Origin: an uncultured Bacilli bacterium
Lineage (GTDB): Bacteria > Bacillota_I > Bacilli_A > RF39 > UBA660
Reading direction: 5' to 3'
Length of the DNA: 38,607 nucleotides
Assembly (NCBI GenBank): GCA_947632405.1
Contig: CANRPE010000011.1
Location: 1-38,607, forward strand
Below, piece by piece: positions 24,531-34,265 of the stretch. The notes under the pieces were generated by a model. The model was not told the origin of the DNA. It made no database searches and saw nothing but the letters and a program-made list of their open reading frames with translations. A program made the position numbers and the translations under genes. Every line of letters begins with the position of its first letter. Within the stretch, counting starts at the first letter, position 1.

Positions 24531-27500
24531 TTATACAAAAGCAAATGAACCTATAGCATTTAAAGCACCTGAAGCAGCGCCTGCAACAGTGCTTGCAGCA
24601 GAAGTTACTGCAGCTGGGACAGGCACATGAACTGTAGCCATAACAACAATAGCTAATACTGGTAGTGAATTAACATTAAATTTATGAGTATCACTAATGT
24701 CAACATTTTCATTAATTGAATCTTTAACTTCAAAACCAAAATATAAAAATATTCCATCTAAACCACTTATAATACTATATGTATAATTATTTATATTAAT
24801 TCCACTAGAGGCTTTAAATTTAGCTCCACCAAACTCAATCTTTGAATTAGTATATGGTGTATTAAATTCTATTTGTTGATTTTGCACAGATGAATATTTA
24901 ATAAAACTATCACTACTTCCGACTACAGGTTCACTATAATTAGATGAAGTAGCATGCTCATAATTAAAGATACCATTACCAGTAAAAGACTTATAAATAT
25001 CTTTTGAAGAATTAACATTATAACTAAATAATGAAGATACTTTTTCCCTAACAGCAGTTACTACATCATTAACAAAATTTGTTATTGCTTTCTTTGCTTG
25101 CTTTACTAATTTTTTAGCTTTTTTTACTAAATTAGATAAAAATCCTTGCCCTAATGGATCTGCATACATTATTGGATTGTTACTAACGTAAGTAAATAGA
25201 TTGAAAGATAATACATCTTGATTTGAACATATTAACATATCTGGATTAATAAACCTTGACCAATCTGGATTATAATACCTATAATTAAGATAATATAGTC
25301 CTGTTTCTATATCATAGTAATAACTTCTATATCTAAAAGGATTTATATATCCAATATTATTATTATCAGTAATAGCATTACCATTTTCATCTTTTACACT
25401 CAATAATTTTCCCCAACTATCATATTCATATGAAACAATCTGCTTACCAGTACTATCTAAAATTCCAATTATATCATCTTGCATATTTTTAACATAATAA
25501 TAATAACTGTTTTTATATTTTAAACCAATCAATTCTGATGAATCATATAAATAATAAATCAAATCATTTTTCCTATTTTCATATATAATTTGATTACCTT
25601 CAAGAAAGTAATCTATTTTAGTATCATTAACAATTTTAGTAGTTCTTATTCCTTCGTGATTATATTTATAATCAATATTTAAATTCTTTGAAGTATTTGA
25701 ATAAGTTTTTAAATTTCTTCCTGAAGTCCAAGTAAGATTAATATCATTACCAATAGATATAGGATTGCCAATTTCATCATATGCTATATTAATATCATTA
25801 TATTGAGTTAACAAATTGTTCCAACTTAAATCATTGTATTGATATGAATCTGTTTTAATTATAGAATTATCAATCAAATTTCTAATTGTTTTAGATAAAA
25901 TATTTCCTGAATTATCATATAAATATTCTATTCTTTGATTTAAACTATAATTTTCTTCTTTGACTAACTGATTTAAATCATCATAATAGTATTTATTAGT
26001 TATATTATTATTATAATATACTTCTGAAAGATTTTCTAATTCATCATATTTATAGTTAAATATATTACCATTATTTTCTATACTTTTTATTAAATCAGTT
26101 GTTCTTTTTCCATTCAAAACATATGTAAATTTTGTAACATAATTATTTGGTAATAAAATTGAAGATACTCTATTTAAACTATCATATTCATAATTTATCT
26201 CATTATTATCAAATAATATTTTACTAATGCAATCATTATCATCAATATTATTTTGTATATAATTATAATTTTCATTTAGCTTATATTTTTGATATACAAG
26301 ATTATTATCATTATCATAAGTATAATTTATCTTAAATTCATCATATGTATAGTTAATTAATCTATTTGCCATATCAAATTCATTTTTTAGTATATGGTCA
26401 TTAGAAATTATTTTTGCTATATTACCATTATTATCATAATTATATTGAAATAAATCATCAACAAAATTGGCTGATACTAAACGGTTAAATATATCATATT
26501 CATATGTGATTTCTTGATTATTACCAAATATTGTTTTAATTAAATTACCAGTATTATAATCATACTTATTACTAATATAATTATTAATACTATCACCAAT
26601 TTTAACTGATGATACATTAAAAAAATCATCATATGTATATTTATAGTCAAGATTATTTTGTGATACTTTGTATAATAAATTATTATCATTATAGCTATAT
26701 TCAACTGTTCTATTACCTCTTGAAATGGATAATAATTGATTTTTATCATTGTAATTATATACTACTTTATTGCCATTATTATCAGTAATAGATTTTATTA
26801 AACCAGTTACAGGGTCAGTATCATATGAAATTGTACCTAGGCTTGATTTAGTAATTTTGTTAACAAAATTATTATTTATATCATATTCTGCATCATTTTC
26901 AAAAAATTCATCTATTATAGTTTCAAAATAAAATTCAAATGCAGGATTATCTTTTTCAAGTGGGCATATACTAATACCATCATTATCAGCTTTTAAATAT
27001 TCTGTAGATGTTTTTATATAATAGCTTCCATTTTCATTTTGTTCGAGTGTAAATACATTAGAAGAATCATCATCTGTCATAACAATAACATTATTTTTAT
27101 ATGCTAATGAAAAATCTGGTATTATAGAATGAATAAATTTGAAACTTTCATTCGTTTTTTTAATATCCCAAACAGTATTACTACATGCATTTTCTTCAAC
27201 TACTATTTCCCTATATTTTGCTTTTATAAATTTTTTTGTACCTTTACATCTTATTCTATATTTTCCATTTCCTATTTCCTTATTCCTACTACGATAAATA
27301 TTTGTCCTTATAGGATTTCCTTTTTCATCATAGTCTATCGTATTAGATATTCCATCATATGATATAGCATTTATTAATCGAGTAGAAATTTCGTTATCAT
27401 ATTCAAATCTAAATTTTCTTCCAACTGGAGTAGTTGCAGAAAGTAATTGATTTTTATCATCAAATTTAAACACACTTTCAATATCAGACTCACTTTTTAT

Positions 27501-30500
27501 AGATACAAGATTCCCATTATTATCATATTCATACTCACCACTTGTTACATTTTTATAAAATGATATATTAGTTATATAAAAAGTATTAGCATTAAGATAT
27601 TGAGAGAAATCTAGGTAAATAGATGTAAAATCTTCAAGTGCTCTACCTCTATATGAAAAAAATTGCCATTTATCAGAATCATAATTTAATTGAATTTCTG
27701 GAATACATCCTTCACTTGGATAGAAAAATAAACTCATATTATTACCTGCATGAGGTAAGCAACCTTCTACTCCTTCATTTTTATACCAAAATGATAATGT
27801 GAAAAGTTCATCTTTTTTACCTTTAATTTGATATTTTTTACCAAATCTCGTAGTATAATTAGGATTCATATTTACTTTTAATGCAATATTTTTATCATTA
27901 TTTAATTTTACAATTTCAAAAAATTTAGATATATCCGATACTTCAGTATCATCATCAATATTGAATACTTTAAATTCCCAATCCTTAAAACCATCAGAAA
28001 AATCAGAATTTTCTATTATATTATATGAATTAACTACTTTACCTTTTTCCAATTGAATATCATCTATATAAACAACACCTGATAAACAAAGTTCTAATTT
28101 TATTTTTAAATCAGTTTTAGCATTTTCATCATAATAGATTGTAACATCATTTCTTCCAAATGTTTCAGAAATATCTACTGTTTGGCTTTCATATACATTT
28201 GTTCCATCTTCTTTTGAATAACTTAATGAAATTATAACAGGAATATTATTTTTCAAATAACAACTAAAAGTATAGTAATTTCCTTTTGGAACTGATATTA
28301 ACTGATATATTGATTGATTAGTATCTGTTGTAGAAATTTTTAATGAACGATTTCCTAAGTTTGCTGATTCTTCAGAAAAAGATTTAACTAAATTATTTGT
28401 TTCATTATAGTCATATTTAAAATAATCTTCATCATTTTCAAAGCTTGTATTTTTTAAATAATTTTTTACATATTTCATAGGAATAGTATTTGAAGTAATT
28501 TTATTTTGATCCATTCCATAATATCCCATACCGTACTCATTAGTTAGAGAGTAAGCCTCACTAATATCATCATCATCGCCTAATGTACTTATAGAAAGTA
28601 AATTTCCACTTTCGTTAAATAATAGAGTTCGCTTTCTATTATTATTGTCAACAATTGTTGTTGCTCCATGGCCATATTCAAATGTAATATATCTTCCTAA
28701 AGTATTATTTAATCCATATTGAATTACTTTCTTTATTTTATATGGACTATTTTCGTAGTACTCATATTCCATTTTTAATTTATTAATATCAACAATAGAA
28801 GAAATTAATTTATTATTGTATTTAAATACCATATTGCCTTTAAAAGTTTGAATCTGATTTATTGAATTTTCAGAAATATCTAATACTATACTTTCACTAG
28901 GACTTTCTATAATTATAGTAGAATCATTATAAATTAATGATATTTCTTTATTATTAGAATCTATTACTTTAATTATTCTATTATTAGAATCTAATTGTAT
29001 ATTTATTTCATTATTAATACTGTCACAAATTTTAGTTAAATGATATTCATTTCCAATTTTTGAAAATACTTTTTTATTATGTTCTTTATCAGTCATTATA
29101 TATTGATTATCTTGTATTTCAATTTCTAGACCTAATCCATCTTCATCACAATATAAATTATCAGGTATATCTTGTAATGGATATTGATAACTTTTTTTAT
29201 AAAAATAATGTATAGTACCATCATCATCTTCGTATTCTAAATAATCTATATTATTAATAGTAATTGTTTTAATAGTTTGTTCTAAATTTAATTTAAAACC
29301 TTCACCAAAAAAAGTCGATTTTTTCAATATAACATCATTTGTATTATATATTAAAGACACCTCTGCAGGTAATTGACTACATACTGTATTACCAATATTA
29401 AATATCCCTACCAAATTACCATTATATGTATTAACATATGTTGAACCTATTTCAAATTTCTGTGATTTATAATTTAAATAATATTCTAAACCATTTTGGT
29501 TTCTATATGTCACTGAAAAAATTGGTTTAGGATTGCTATTCCCAGCAACAGTATTATTTTTTGAATAAAACGCAGGAAAATCATCATCAATATAATTTTC
29601 TTTTGTAGATTTAAGCATTATACCATAATTTTTAGTATCTTTATACCACTTTTTTACTAACTCAGTAATCCTAAAACCAAATATTCTATATACTATAGAT
29701 GAACCTGACACATAACTTCTTTCAAAATCTGAAATTGCTTCAACGCGTTTATCATATTTATCGTTCATTTGGTTCCAATTTGCAGTTGATTCATTCCAAT
29801 CTTGTGTAATACGGTGAGCTGTAATATAGTAAGTTTTTGGACTTTTATTATTGCTTGGAGATATGTATGGGATTAAATTTAATTCAGCATAAATTATTTC
29901 ACTTCCTGTACCAATTTCTGGTAAATCAAATTTTATCAATGCCCTATTAATTCTAGAATTACCATTAACTTTTTCTGCTCCCACTTTTAAAATATCCTTA
30001 GTACCATTATTTGAACCTGTATCATCTGGATAAATATAAGTATCATATAAATTTACATTTTGATTTTCATTTGTAATTGTCGGATCAACATATACAGGGA
30101 AAACTCTTTCTATAGAATTAAGCCACTCGTCATCTAATAGTAATGTTAATATATATCCATCACTAAAACTATCAAGAGAATAATAAATAGTATCATTTCT
30201 TTGATTATTAGAATCTACCATAAAAGGTTTCTCAAGTCTAAATATAATTTTATGATTGTTATCTTTACAAATTATTTCTCCATTTTCTTCTATTAATTTT
30301 AGATCCGTATTAACTTCAAAACTAAACTCAGAATAATTAGCATTTTGTAAAATTATAGTTTCTTTTACCTTATTTGCTAATGTCTGGTATTCAATTTTAA
30401 TATCATCTGTAATACTATTATAAGTAACATTTTTCAATTCTTTAGATATCATTCTTTCCTGGAACTTAGTACTATTAAATTTAAAGTTTCTAAGTTTAAA

Positions 30501-30755
30501 ATTAAGATAATGATTATCTTTTATCATCTTTAATAATGAATTCTGAAAATCATCATTAAATTCTGCTTTATAATCATTACTTTTATTGACTAAAGAATTG
30601 TTTACTCTTATAAGGGTATTATCAATATCTTCATATTTACCATTTTTTAAATAATGCACATCTGTATCATAAATTTTTGCAACAATAGTACCATCTTCTT
30701 GTAAGAAATGTTTTTCTCTGGGTTTTCTTTTTGCTATTAATTCAACTTGTTTCAT
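24531..30755 (-). CDS. Large RHS/YD-repeat polymorphic toxin with DNRLRE, CBM-like and ricin-like domains
   Basis: This 2074-residue protein starts WapA-like (DVHYLKNGKYEDIDNTLI). A DNRLRE-type domain lies at about 235-420 (TYIYPDDTGSN, RALIKFDLPEI). YD repeats fill most of 430-1830 (YEYD, YNYNDKNQLLS). Two jelly-roll, carbohydrate-binding-like stretches at about 765-1065 and a ricin-type beta-trefoil-like stretch at about 1160-1280 interrupt the repeats. The RHS core ends in LYYLNYRYYNPDWSRF and DPLGQG (about 1868). The last about 200 residues form a variable tip with a very hydrophobic Ala/Val-rich end. RHS proteins form a shell holding a toxin tip. The tip activity is unknown; a membrane-active toxin is a guess. 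It lies 17 bp after the collar gene, with an AGGAGG site. Confidence 0.93.
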   Translation of the reverse strand: MKQVELIAKRKPREKHFLQEDGTIVAKIYDTDVHYLKNGKYEDIDNTLIRVNNSLVNKSNDYKAEFNDDFQNSLLKMIKDNHYLNFKLRNFKFNSTKFQERMISKELKNVTYNSITDDIKIEYQTLANKVKETIILQNANYSEFSFEVNTDLKLIEENGEIICKDNNHKIIFRLEKPFMVDSNNQRNDTIYYSLDSFSDGYILTLLLDDEWLNSIERVFPVYVDPTITNENQNVNLYDTYIYPDDTGSNNGTKDILKVGAEKVNGNSRINRALIKFDLPEIGTGSEIIYAELNLIPYISPSNNKSPKTYYITAHRITQDWNESTANWNQMNDKYDKRVEAISDFERSYVSGSSIVYRIFGFRITELVKKWYKDTKNYGIMLKSTKENYIDDDFPAFYSKNNTVAGNSNPKPIFSVTYRNQNGLEYYLNYKSQKFEIGSTYVNTYNGNLVGIFNIGNTVCSQLPAEVSLIYNTNDVILKKSTFFGEGFKLNLEQTIKTITINNIDYLEYEDDDGTIHYFYKKSYQYPLQDIPDNLYCDEDGLGLEIEIQDNQYIMTDKEHNKKVFSKIGNEYHLTKICDSINNEINIQLDSNNRIIKVIDSNNKEISLIYNDSTIIIESPSESIVLDISENSINQIQTFKGNMVFKYNNKLISSIVDINKLKMEYEYYENSPYKIKKVIQYGLNNTLGRYITFEYGHGATTIVDNNNRKRTLLFNESGNLLSISTLGDDDDISEAYSLTNEYGMGYYGMDQNKITSNTIPMKYVKNYLKNTSFENDEDYFKYDYNETNNLVKSFSEESANLGNRSLKISTTDTNQSIYQLISVPKGNYYTFSCYLKNNIPVIISLSYSKEDGTNVYESQTVDISETFGRNDVTIYYDENAKTDLKIKLELCLSGVVYIDDIQLEKGKVVNSYNIIENSDFSDGFKDWEFKVFNIDDDTEVSDISKFFEIVKLNNDKNIALKVNMNPNYTTRFGKKYQIKGKKDELFTLSFWYKNEGVEGCLPHAGNNMSLFFYPSEGCIPEIQLNYDSDKWQFFSYRGRALEDFTSIYLDFSQYLNANTFYITNISFYKNVTSGEYEYDNNGNLVSIKSESDIESVFKFDDKNQLLSATTPVGRKFRFEYDNEISTRLINAISYDGISNTIDYDEKGNPIRTNIYRSRNKEIGNGKYRIRCKGTKKFIKAKYREIVVEENACSNTVWDIKKTNESFKFIHSIIPDFSLAYKNNVIVMTDDDSSNVFTLEQNENGSYYIKTSTEYLKADNDGISICPLEKDNPAFEFYFETIIDEFFENDAEYDINNNFVNKITKSSLGTISYDTDPVTGLIKSITDNNGNKVVYNYNDKNQLLSISRGNRTVEYSYNDNNLLYKVSQNNLDYKYTYDDFFNVSSVKIGDSINNYISNKYDYNTGNLIKTIFGNNQEITYEYDIFNRLVSANFVDDLFQYNYDNNGNIAKIISNDHILKNEFDMANRLINYTYDEFKINYTYDNDNNLVYQKYKLNENYNYIQNNIDDNDCISKILFDNNEINYEYDSLNRVSSILLPNNYVTKFTYVLNGKRTTDLIKSIENNGNIFNYKYDELENLSEVYYNNNITNKYYYDDLNQLVKEENYSLNQRIEYLYDNSGNILSKTIRNLIDNSIIKTDSYQYNDLSWNNLLTQYNDINIAYDEIGNPISIGNDINLTWTSGRNLKTYSNTSKNLNIDYKYNHEGIRTTKIVNDTKIDYFLEGNQIIYENRKNDLIYYLYDSSELIGLKYKNSYYYYVKNMQDDIIGILDSTGKQIVSYEYDSWGKLLSVKDENGNAITDNNNIGYINPFRYRSYYYDIETGLYYLNYRYYNPDWSRFINPDMLICSNQDVLSFNLFTYVSNNPIMYADPLGQGFLSNLVKKAKKLVKQAKKAITNFVNDVVTAVREKVSSLFSYNVNSSKDIYKSFTGNGIFNYEHATSSNYSEPVVGSSDSFIKYSSVQNQQIEFNTPYTNSKIEFGGAKFKASSGININNYTYSIISGLDGIFLYFGFEVKDSINENVDISDTHKFNVNSLPVLAIVVMATVHVPVPAAVTSAASTVAGAASGALNAIGSFAFV

Positions 30756-30772
30756 AATAATTTTTTCCTCCT

Positions 30773-31336
30773 CTAACTAGTTCTTTTCCACATATAAACA
30801 ACTAAGTATGGTGGCATATTATTATGAGCACCATCTCCACCAGTAAAATTAACAACATCCTTAGTATTTGTACTATGATATGATTTAGCATTTGAATTAG
30901 GTACTCCTGTATAATCTGCACCAGCTACAAATGGGTAAATTGTATTAACAGTATGTCGGTGTTTTGGCATTTCATCAACCGTTAACTTATGTGTAGCTTC
31001 GCCACCAGTTTTACCATTAACGTATGTAGAACCAGCACCAAGTAAAAATCTGTCTTTAAGTTGTACCCATGTACCTCCAAATAATGTACTTGGATTTGTT
31101 TCATTTACAGACATGTAGATAGATCCTACTGGATATACAAAATTTAGCATAGTTTCTTTATCAATATTATTATTATTTTTTACTGTTAAACTTTGTACTG
31201 TTAAATTTCCATTACTATCTAATTCAAATTTATTTTCTTTCGAAGTAATACAAGATACATTTAAATTGTTTACTTCTAGGTTTGTATTTTCTCCTTCCTT
31301 TGTGAAGGCATCTATTATATAGTCATATTCATTCAT
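30773..31336 (-). CDS. Phage tail-collar or baseplate-like protein
   Basis: At 187 residues, the C-terminal two thirds show the tail-collar pattern: YPVGSIYMSVNETNPSTLFG then GTWVQLKDRFLLGAG, MPKHRHTV and MPPYLVVYMWKRT. The N-terminal third is a short repeat-like beta region (LDSNGNLTVQSLTVKNNN). In phages such proteins sit at the tail tip or fibre. Here it is the first gene of a two-gene unit with the RHS toxin, so it may help attach or display that protein. No other tail gene is present. Confidence 0.85.
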   Translation of the reverse strand: MNEYDYIIDAFTKEGENTNLEVNNLNVSCITSKENKFELDSNGNLTVQSLTVKNNNNIDKETMLNFVYPVGSIYMSVNETNPSTLFGGTWVQLKDRFLLGAGSTYVNGKTGGEATHKLTVDEMPKHRHTVNTIYPFVAGADYTGVPNSNAKSYHSTNTKDVVNFTGGDGAHNNMPPYLVVYMWKRTS

Positions 31337-31576
31337 TTTTATTTCCTTCTTTCTTTAATTATTTTCAATTTTTTGTATGGAAAACGCCATTTTAAGTGAG
31401 TATTATATATTTGCTACGTTTTCCTTCTTTAATCAATCATAGTAACCATCTCACTTTCTAAAAATAATTTCTCATAGAAAATGAACATTTAACAGTATAT
31501 TAGGAGTACTATAACTGTACAATTAATATATAAAGAATTTAGCTTACTGAATTTAAGTCTTTATTATATAATCATC

Positions 31577-31614
31577 AAAAAAATAGTACATCAAACGTAC
31601 TATTTGAAAAAAAA
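31577..31614. terminator. Bidirectional terminator hairpin
   Basis: The perfect stem AAATAGTAC / GTACTATTT (31581-31589 with 31597-31605) and 7-base loop are flanked by A and T runs on both strands. Confidence 0.65.
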
Positions 31615-31634
31615 TTTATATCTAAATTTTTCAA

Positions 31635-31686
31635 AATACAATAAAATACAGTGTATATTTCTTTACACACTGTATTTTATTGTATT
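31635..31686 (-). terminator. Perfect 20-bp stem-loop downstream of the endolysin gene
   Basis: The arms at 31635-31654 and 31667-31686 (AATACAATAAAATACAGTGT and its exact complement) enclose a 12-base loop. On the minus strand it is followed by TTTTG. It most simply ends the lysis operon, but its length is unusual for a terminator. Confidence 0.6.
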
Positions 31687-31862
31687 ATTGTTCATCAATT
31701 ATATTTTAGAATCACTTGATATATAAATTTTTTTCTTGAAATTTACACTTATATTATCAAATTCAGGATAGGAGTTATTATATTCATTTCTACATTCTTC
31801 ATTATCAAAATATACATTATTATATAAAAATATTAAAATTTCATTAATATTATTTTTTATAA

Positions 31863-32819
31863 TTATGTCTCATATAGAAATGTACTATATATCCATATAT
31901 CTTTTCCATTTAAAATCAATTTGGCAGAATTAGTTTTTACATCAATTGCTTTAACTTCATAGATATTCTTGTTTAAAACATAAGACTCTCCTCCCAATAT
32001 AATATCGTCTTGATTTATGGAAGAACCAAATTTATCAACTTCAATGAAATCATCTAAAGGAATCCAATGATAACTTTTAACATTTTCACTTTTATAATCG
32101 TTTAAAGTACATCCTGTCAATTGGCAACAGCCAAATAAATTACTAGAAATTGGACTTTTTAATATATCAACTTTAAAAATACCATCAAATTTAACTTTGG
32201 ATCCTATATGTAATATTTGATCAACACTTTCATTAGAAACATTATTATTAATTTCAATGTTTGTTGATCCTGTAATTTTCCAATTTCCACTCATTCCTTT
32301 TAAAATGTTAGTATTATCTACAAAATAACAGTCATCTAAATCATATTCATTATTAAAGTGATAGTTTCCATATTTGTTTTTTGTCCATGTTGAGTCATTT
32401 GATTGAGATACTTCTATGTGGCAATGGATACCTGTAATATTAGAAAAACCCTTATTTCCCATATTTCCTAATTTATTACCCTGAGGTACAATTAATCCTA
32501 CTGTAGCATCCATCGTATTATCATGTGCTGTCATAAATGTAGCATAATCAATTCTTCCATTAGCAAATCTTACTTTATTAACTGATTGCCACATCACTTG
32601 ACCTGTTTTTGGATATAATTTTAAGCACTTACATGTGCAAGGAGCATAATATGGATACCTTATTCCTGCTACTTTACCTCTAACATCATTAGCCATTATT
32701 CCTTTATGAGAATAAGATCCATTAGAACCCTGAGAAATATACATATCAGTAAATGGACATAAAAAATTTTCTATCCCATTTTTAACAGACTTTTGACCTT
32801 TAATCATTTCTTTTTCCAT
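31863..32819 (-). CDS. M23-type endolysin
   Basis: At 318 residues, the N-terminal half carries a zinc peptidase pattern of the M23 (LytM) kind: YSHKGIMANDV with His38 and Asp45, His99 in MTAHDN, and GIHCHIEVS with His132 and His134. The C-terminal part (LHIGSKVKFDGIFKVDIL, repeated beta strands) looks like an SH3-like wall-binding region. It would cut peptidoglycan cross-links. It overlaps the holin gene by 16 bp, the usual holin-endolysin coupling. Confidence 0.85.
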   Translation of the reverse strand: MEKEMIKGQKSVKNGIENFLCPFTDMYISQGSNGSYSHKGIMANDVRGKVAGIRYPYYAPCTCKCLKLYPKTGQVMWQSVNKVRFANGRIDYATFMTAHDNTMDATVGLIVPQGNKLGNMGNKGFSNITGIHCHIEVSQSNDSTWTKNKYGNYHFNNEYDLDDCYFVDNTNILKGMSGNWKITGSTNIEINNNVSNESVDQILHIGSKVKFDGIFKVDILKSPISSNLFGCCQLTGCTLNDYKSENVKSYHWIPLDDFIEVDKFGSSINQDDIILGGESYVLNKNIYEVKAIDVKTNSAKLILNGKDIWIYSTFLYET

Positions 32820-33034
32820 TCATTAATAAGCTTTAAAGCTAAATTCAATACTGCACTAATTCCACTTGCAATAGCACCAAAAAATACACTTTTTATTAAT
32901 GTAACATCATAACTGGTAGTAGAATTTAATCTAACTATTATACTTGTTAAAAATCCTTCAATAAACGTTATTATCATCCTTTGAACAATATCATTTTTTA
33001 AAAAAAAATTTATTTTATATAGTTTATAACTCAT
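32804..33034 (-). CDS. Holin
   Basis: This protein is 76 residues from the ATG at 33034, which has AGAGGTGA upstream; the longer frame from 33124 lacks a site. It has two hydrophobic segments (IITFIEGFLTSIIVRL and VFFGAIASGISAVLNLALKL), a short turn and a lysine-rich end. This is the usual layout of small phage holins that open the membrane to endolysin. The assignment rests on size, topology and position. Confidence 0.7.
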   Translation of the reverse strand: MSYKLYKINFFLKNDIVQRMIITFIEGFLTSIIVRLNSTTSYDVTLIKSVFFGAIASGISAVLNLALKLINEWKKK

Positions 33035-33044
33035 AAAATCACCT

Positions 33045-33350
33045 CTACTTAAATTTATTTTCAATTTTATCAATTCTTTCGTGCGCATAATTAGTATTTT
33101 CTTCACATCTTGCAACACGTTCACTCATAGAATCAAACTTATCATCAATATTTTTAATATCGTTTTTTAACTCTATATTTCCAGTAATTACCATATCTAA
33201 TTTTGTTGATATCGTTGTATCTCTTTTTACTCTATCCTTTATTTCTTCATTATTTTTATTACTTATACAATTTTTATATGTCAAGACTGCTATAATGCAA
33301 GTGATTAATGTACAAATAATAGATATAATTAATGAATAATTAACACTCAT
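33045..33350 (-). CDS. XhlA-like lysis accessory protein
   Basis: This protein is 101 residues from the ATG at 33350, preceded by AAGGG; the TTG at 33368 is too early. It has one N-terminal membrane segment (IISIICTLITCIIAVLTY) followed by a long charged, helical coil (NIDDKFDSMSERVARCEENT). This resembles XhlA-type proteins that act with holins. It is the first gene of a three-gene lysis cassette, only 10 bp before the holin start. Confidence 0.65.
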   Translation of the reverse strand: MSVNYSLIISIICTLITCIIAVLTYKNCISNKNNEEIKDRVKRDTTISTKLDMVITGNIELKNDIKNIDDKFDSMSERVARCEENTNYAHERIDKIENKFK

Positions 33351-33459
33351 AAAAATCCCTTCTCTCAAATTAAAATGTTAAAAAATAATTGAATTTATAA
33401 TAGTAAATGTGAAAAATCCATATCATATAACACCTCCGTTTCTATGAATAATTTCTCAT

Positions 33460-33494
33460 AAAAAAAAAGGTACTAACAGTATGTCCAATGTACC
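33460..33494 (-). terminator. Terminator of the XRE gene at 33497-33958
   Basis: The stem GGTAC / GTACC (33490-33494 with 33469-33473) is followed by a run of nine Ts on the minus strand, directly after the stop codon. Confidence 0.55.
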
Positions 33495-33496
33495 AT

Positions 33497-33958
33497 TTAC
33501 TTATCTATTGATACTGGTTGAATATTATTTGCTAATAAAAAATCATTTATTTCATCAATATCACAATTATACATATTTCTTAAAATAAAGCAATAAATAC
33601 AATTTTTTTCTGTGCTATTATTTTCTATATTGAAACCGGCACTACTTAATAATTCAAAACTAAATTCTGGTGGTAAGTTCATACCAATACATAAAGCAAT
33701 GATTGTTTCTAGCGAATATCCTCTATTATTATTTGTTTCAATTTCCTTAATTGTTTGAACACTAATATGGGAATTTTCTTCTAATTTTTCTCTTGTCTTA
33801 CCAGAACATTCTCTTAAATATCTTAATTTTCTTCTAAAATTATAAGGTAAATCATTACATATAATCATGATTTTATTATAATATTTATCAAATATTTCAG
33901 GTTTTAATCTTATATTATCAATTGTTTCTAAATTACTAATATTATTTATTTTATTCAT
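33497..33958 (-). CDS. XRE-family regulator of the element
   Basis: This 153-residue protein has a helix-turn-helix at about residues 40-90 (FRRKLRYLRECSGKTREKLE, then ISVQTIKEIETNN), followed by LETIIALCIGMNLPPEFSFE and a C-terminal helical region containing NCIYCFILRNMYNCD with three cysteines. It stands alone, upstream of the lysis cassette on the same strand, with its own terminator. It is a candidate repressor or activator of the lysis and toxin genes. Confidence 0.8.
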   Translation of the reverse strand: MNKINNISNLETIDNIRLKPEIFDKYYNKIMIICNDLPYNFRRKLRYLRECSGKTREKLEENSHISVQTIKEIETNNNRGYSLETIIALCIGMNLPPEFSFELLSSAGFNIENNSTEKNCIYCFILRNMYNCDIDEINDFLLANNIQPVSIDK

Positions 33959-33967
33959 ATAATTTTA

Positions 33968-33986
33968 AGTATGATTTTGTCGTACT
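33968..33986. promoter_or_regulatory. Inverted repeat upstream of the XRE gene
   Basis: AGTATGA-TTTTG-TCGTACT matches at 6 of 7 arm positions and lies 10 bp upstream of the start codon. It is a possible operator for the adjoining regulator. The rest of 33987-34265 is AT-rich with no gene. Confidence 0.35.
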
Positions 33987-34265
33987 TTACGCTCCCTTTT
34001 TAATATGCTATATAATAACAAAAAAAAAGAGAAAAATATATCTCTATATATAAATTATAATCAAATAGAAATAATTCATTTTATTATAATTTATATGTGT
34101 AATACTCCTCCAATTACCAACATAATAATACTTTTTTACAACAGTATAAAAGACATTCCTATATCAGCAAATGTCATACTGTATCAATTATACTTCTATA
34201 CTACCCAACTAACACCTTGAATATATCAAATATGTCTGATAAAGTCAAGATTAATTTAGGTTTTA

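Larger units (their letters stand above)
31337..31862. other. Gene-free stretch with strong hairpins between endolysin and collar genes
   Basis: It contains an 8-bp inverted repeat GGAAAACG / CGTTTTCC (31379-31424), a terminator-like stem, and a perfect 20-bp stem. At 31699-31870 a frame of about 55 codons is open on the minus strand but has no usable start codon and overlaps the end of the endolysin gene; it may be a relic. No other gene is seen. Confidence 0.6.

Noticed and set aside
34005-34220. Open frame of 71 codons on the plus strand
   Set aside because: No ribosome binding site, low-complexity N/I/Y content, and no match to any motif.
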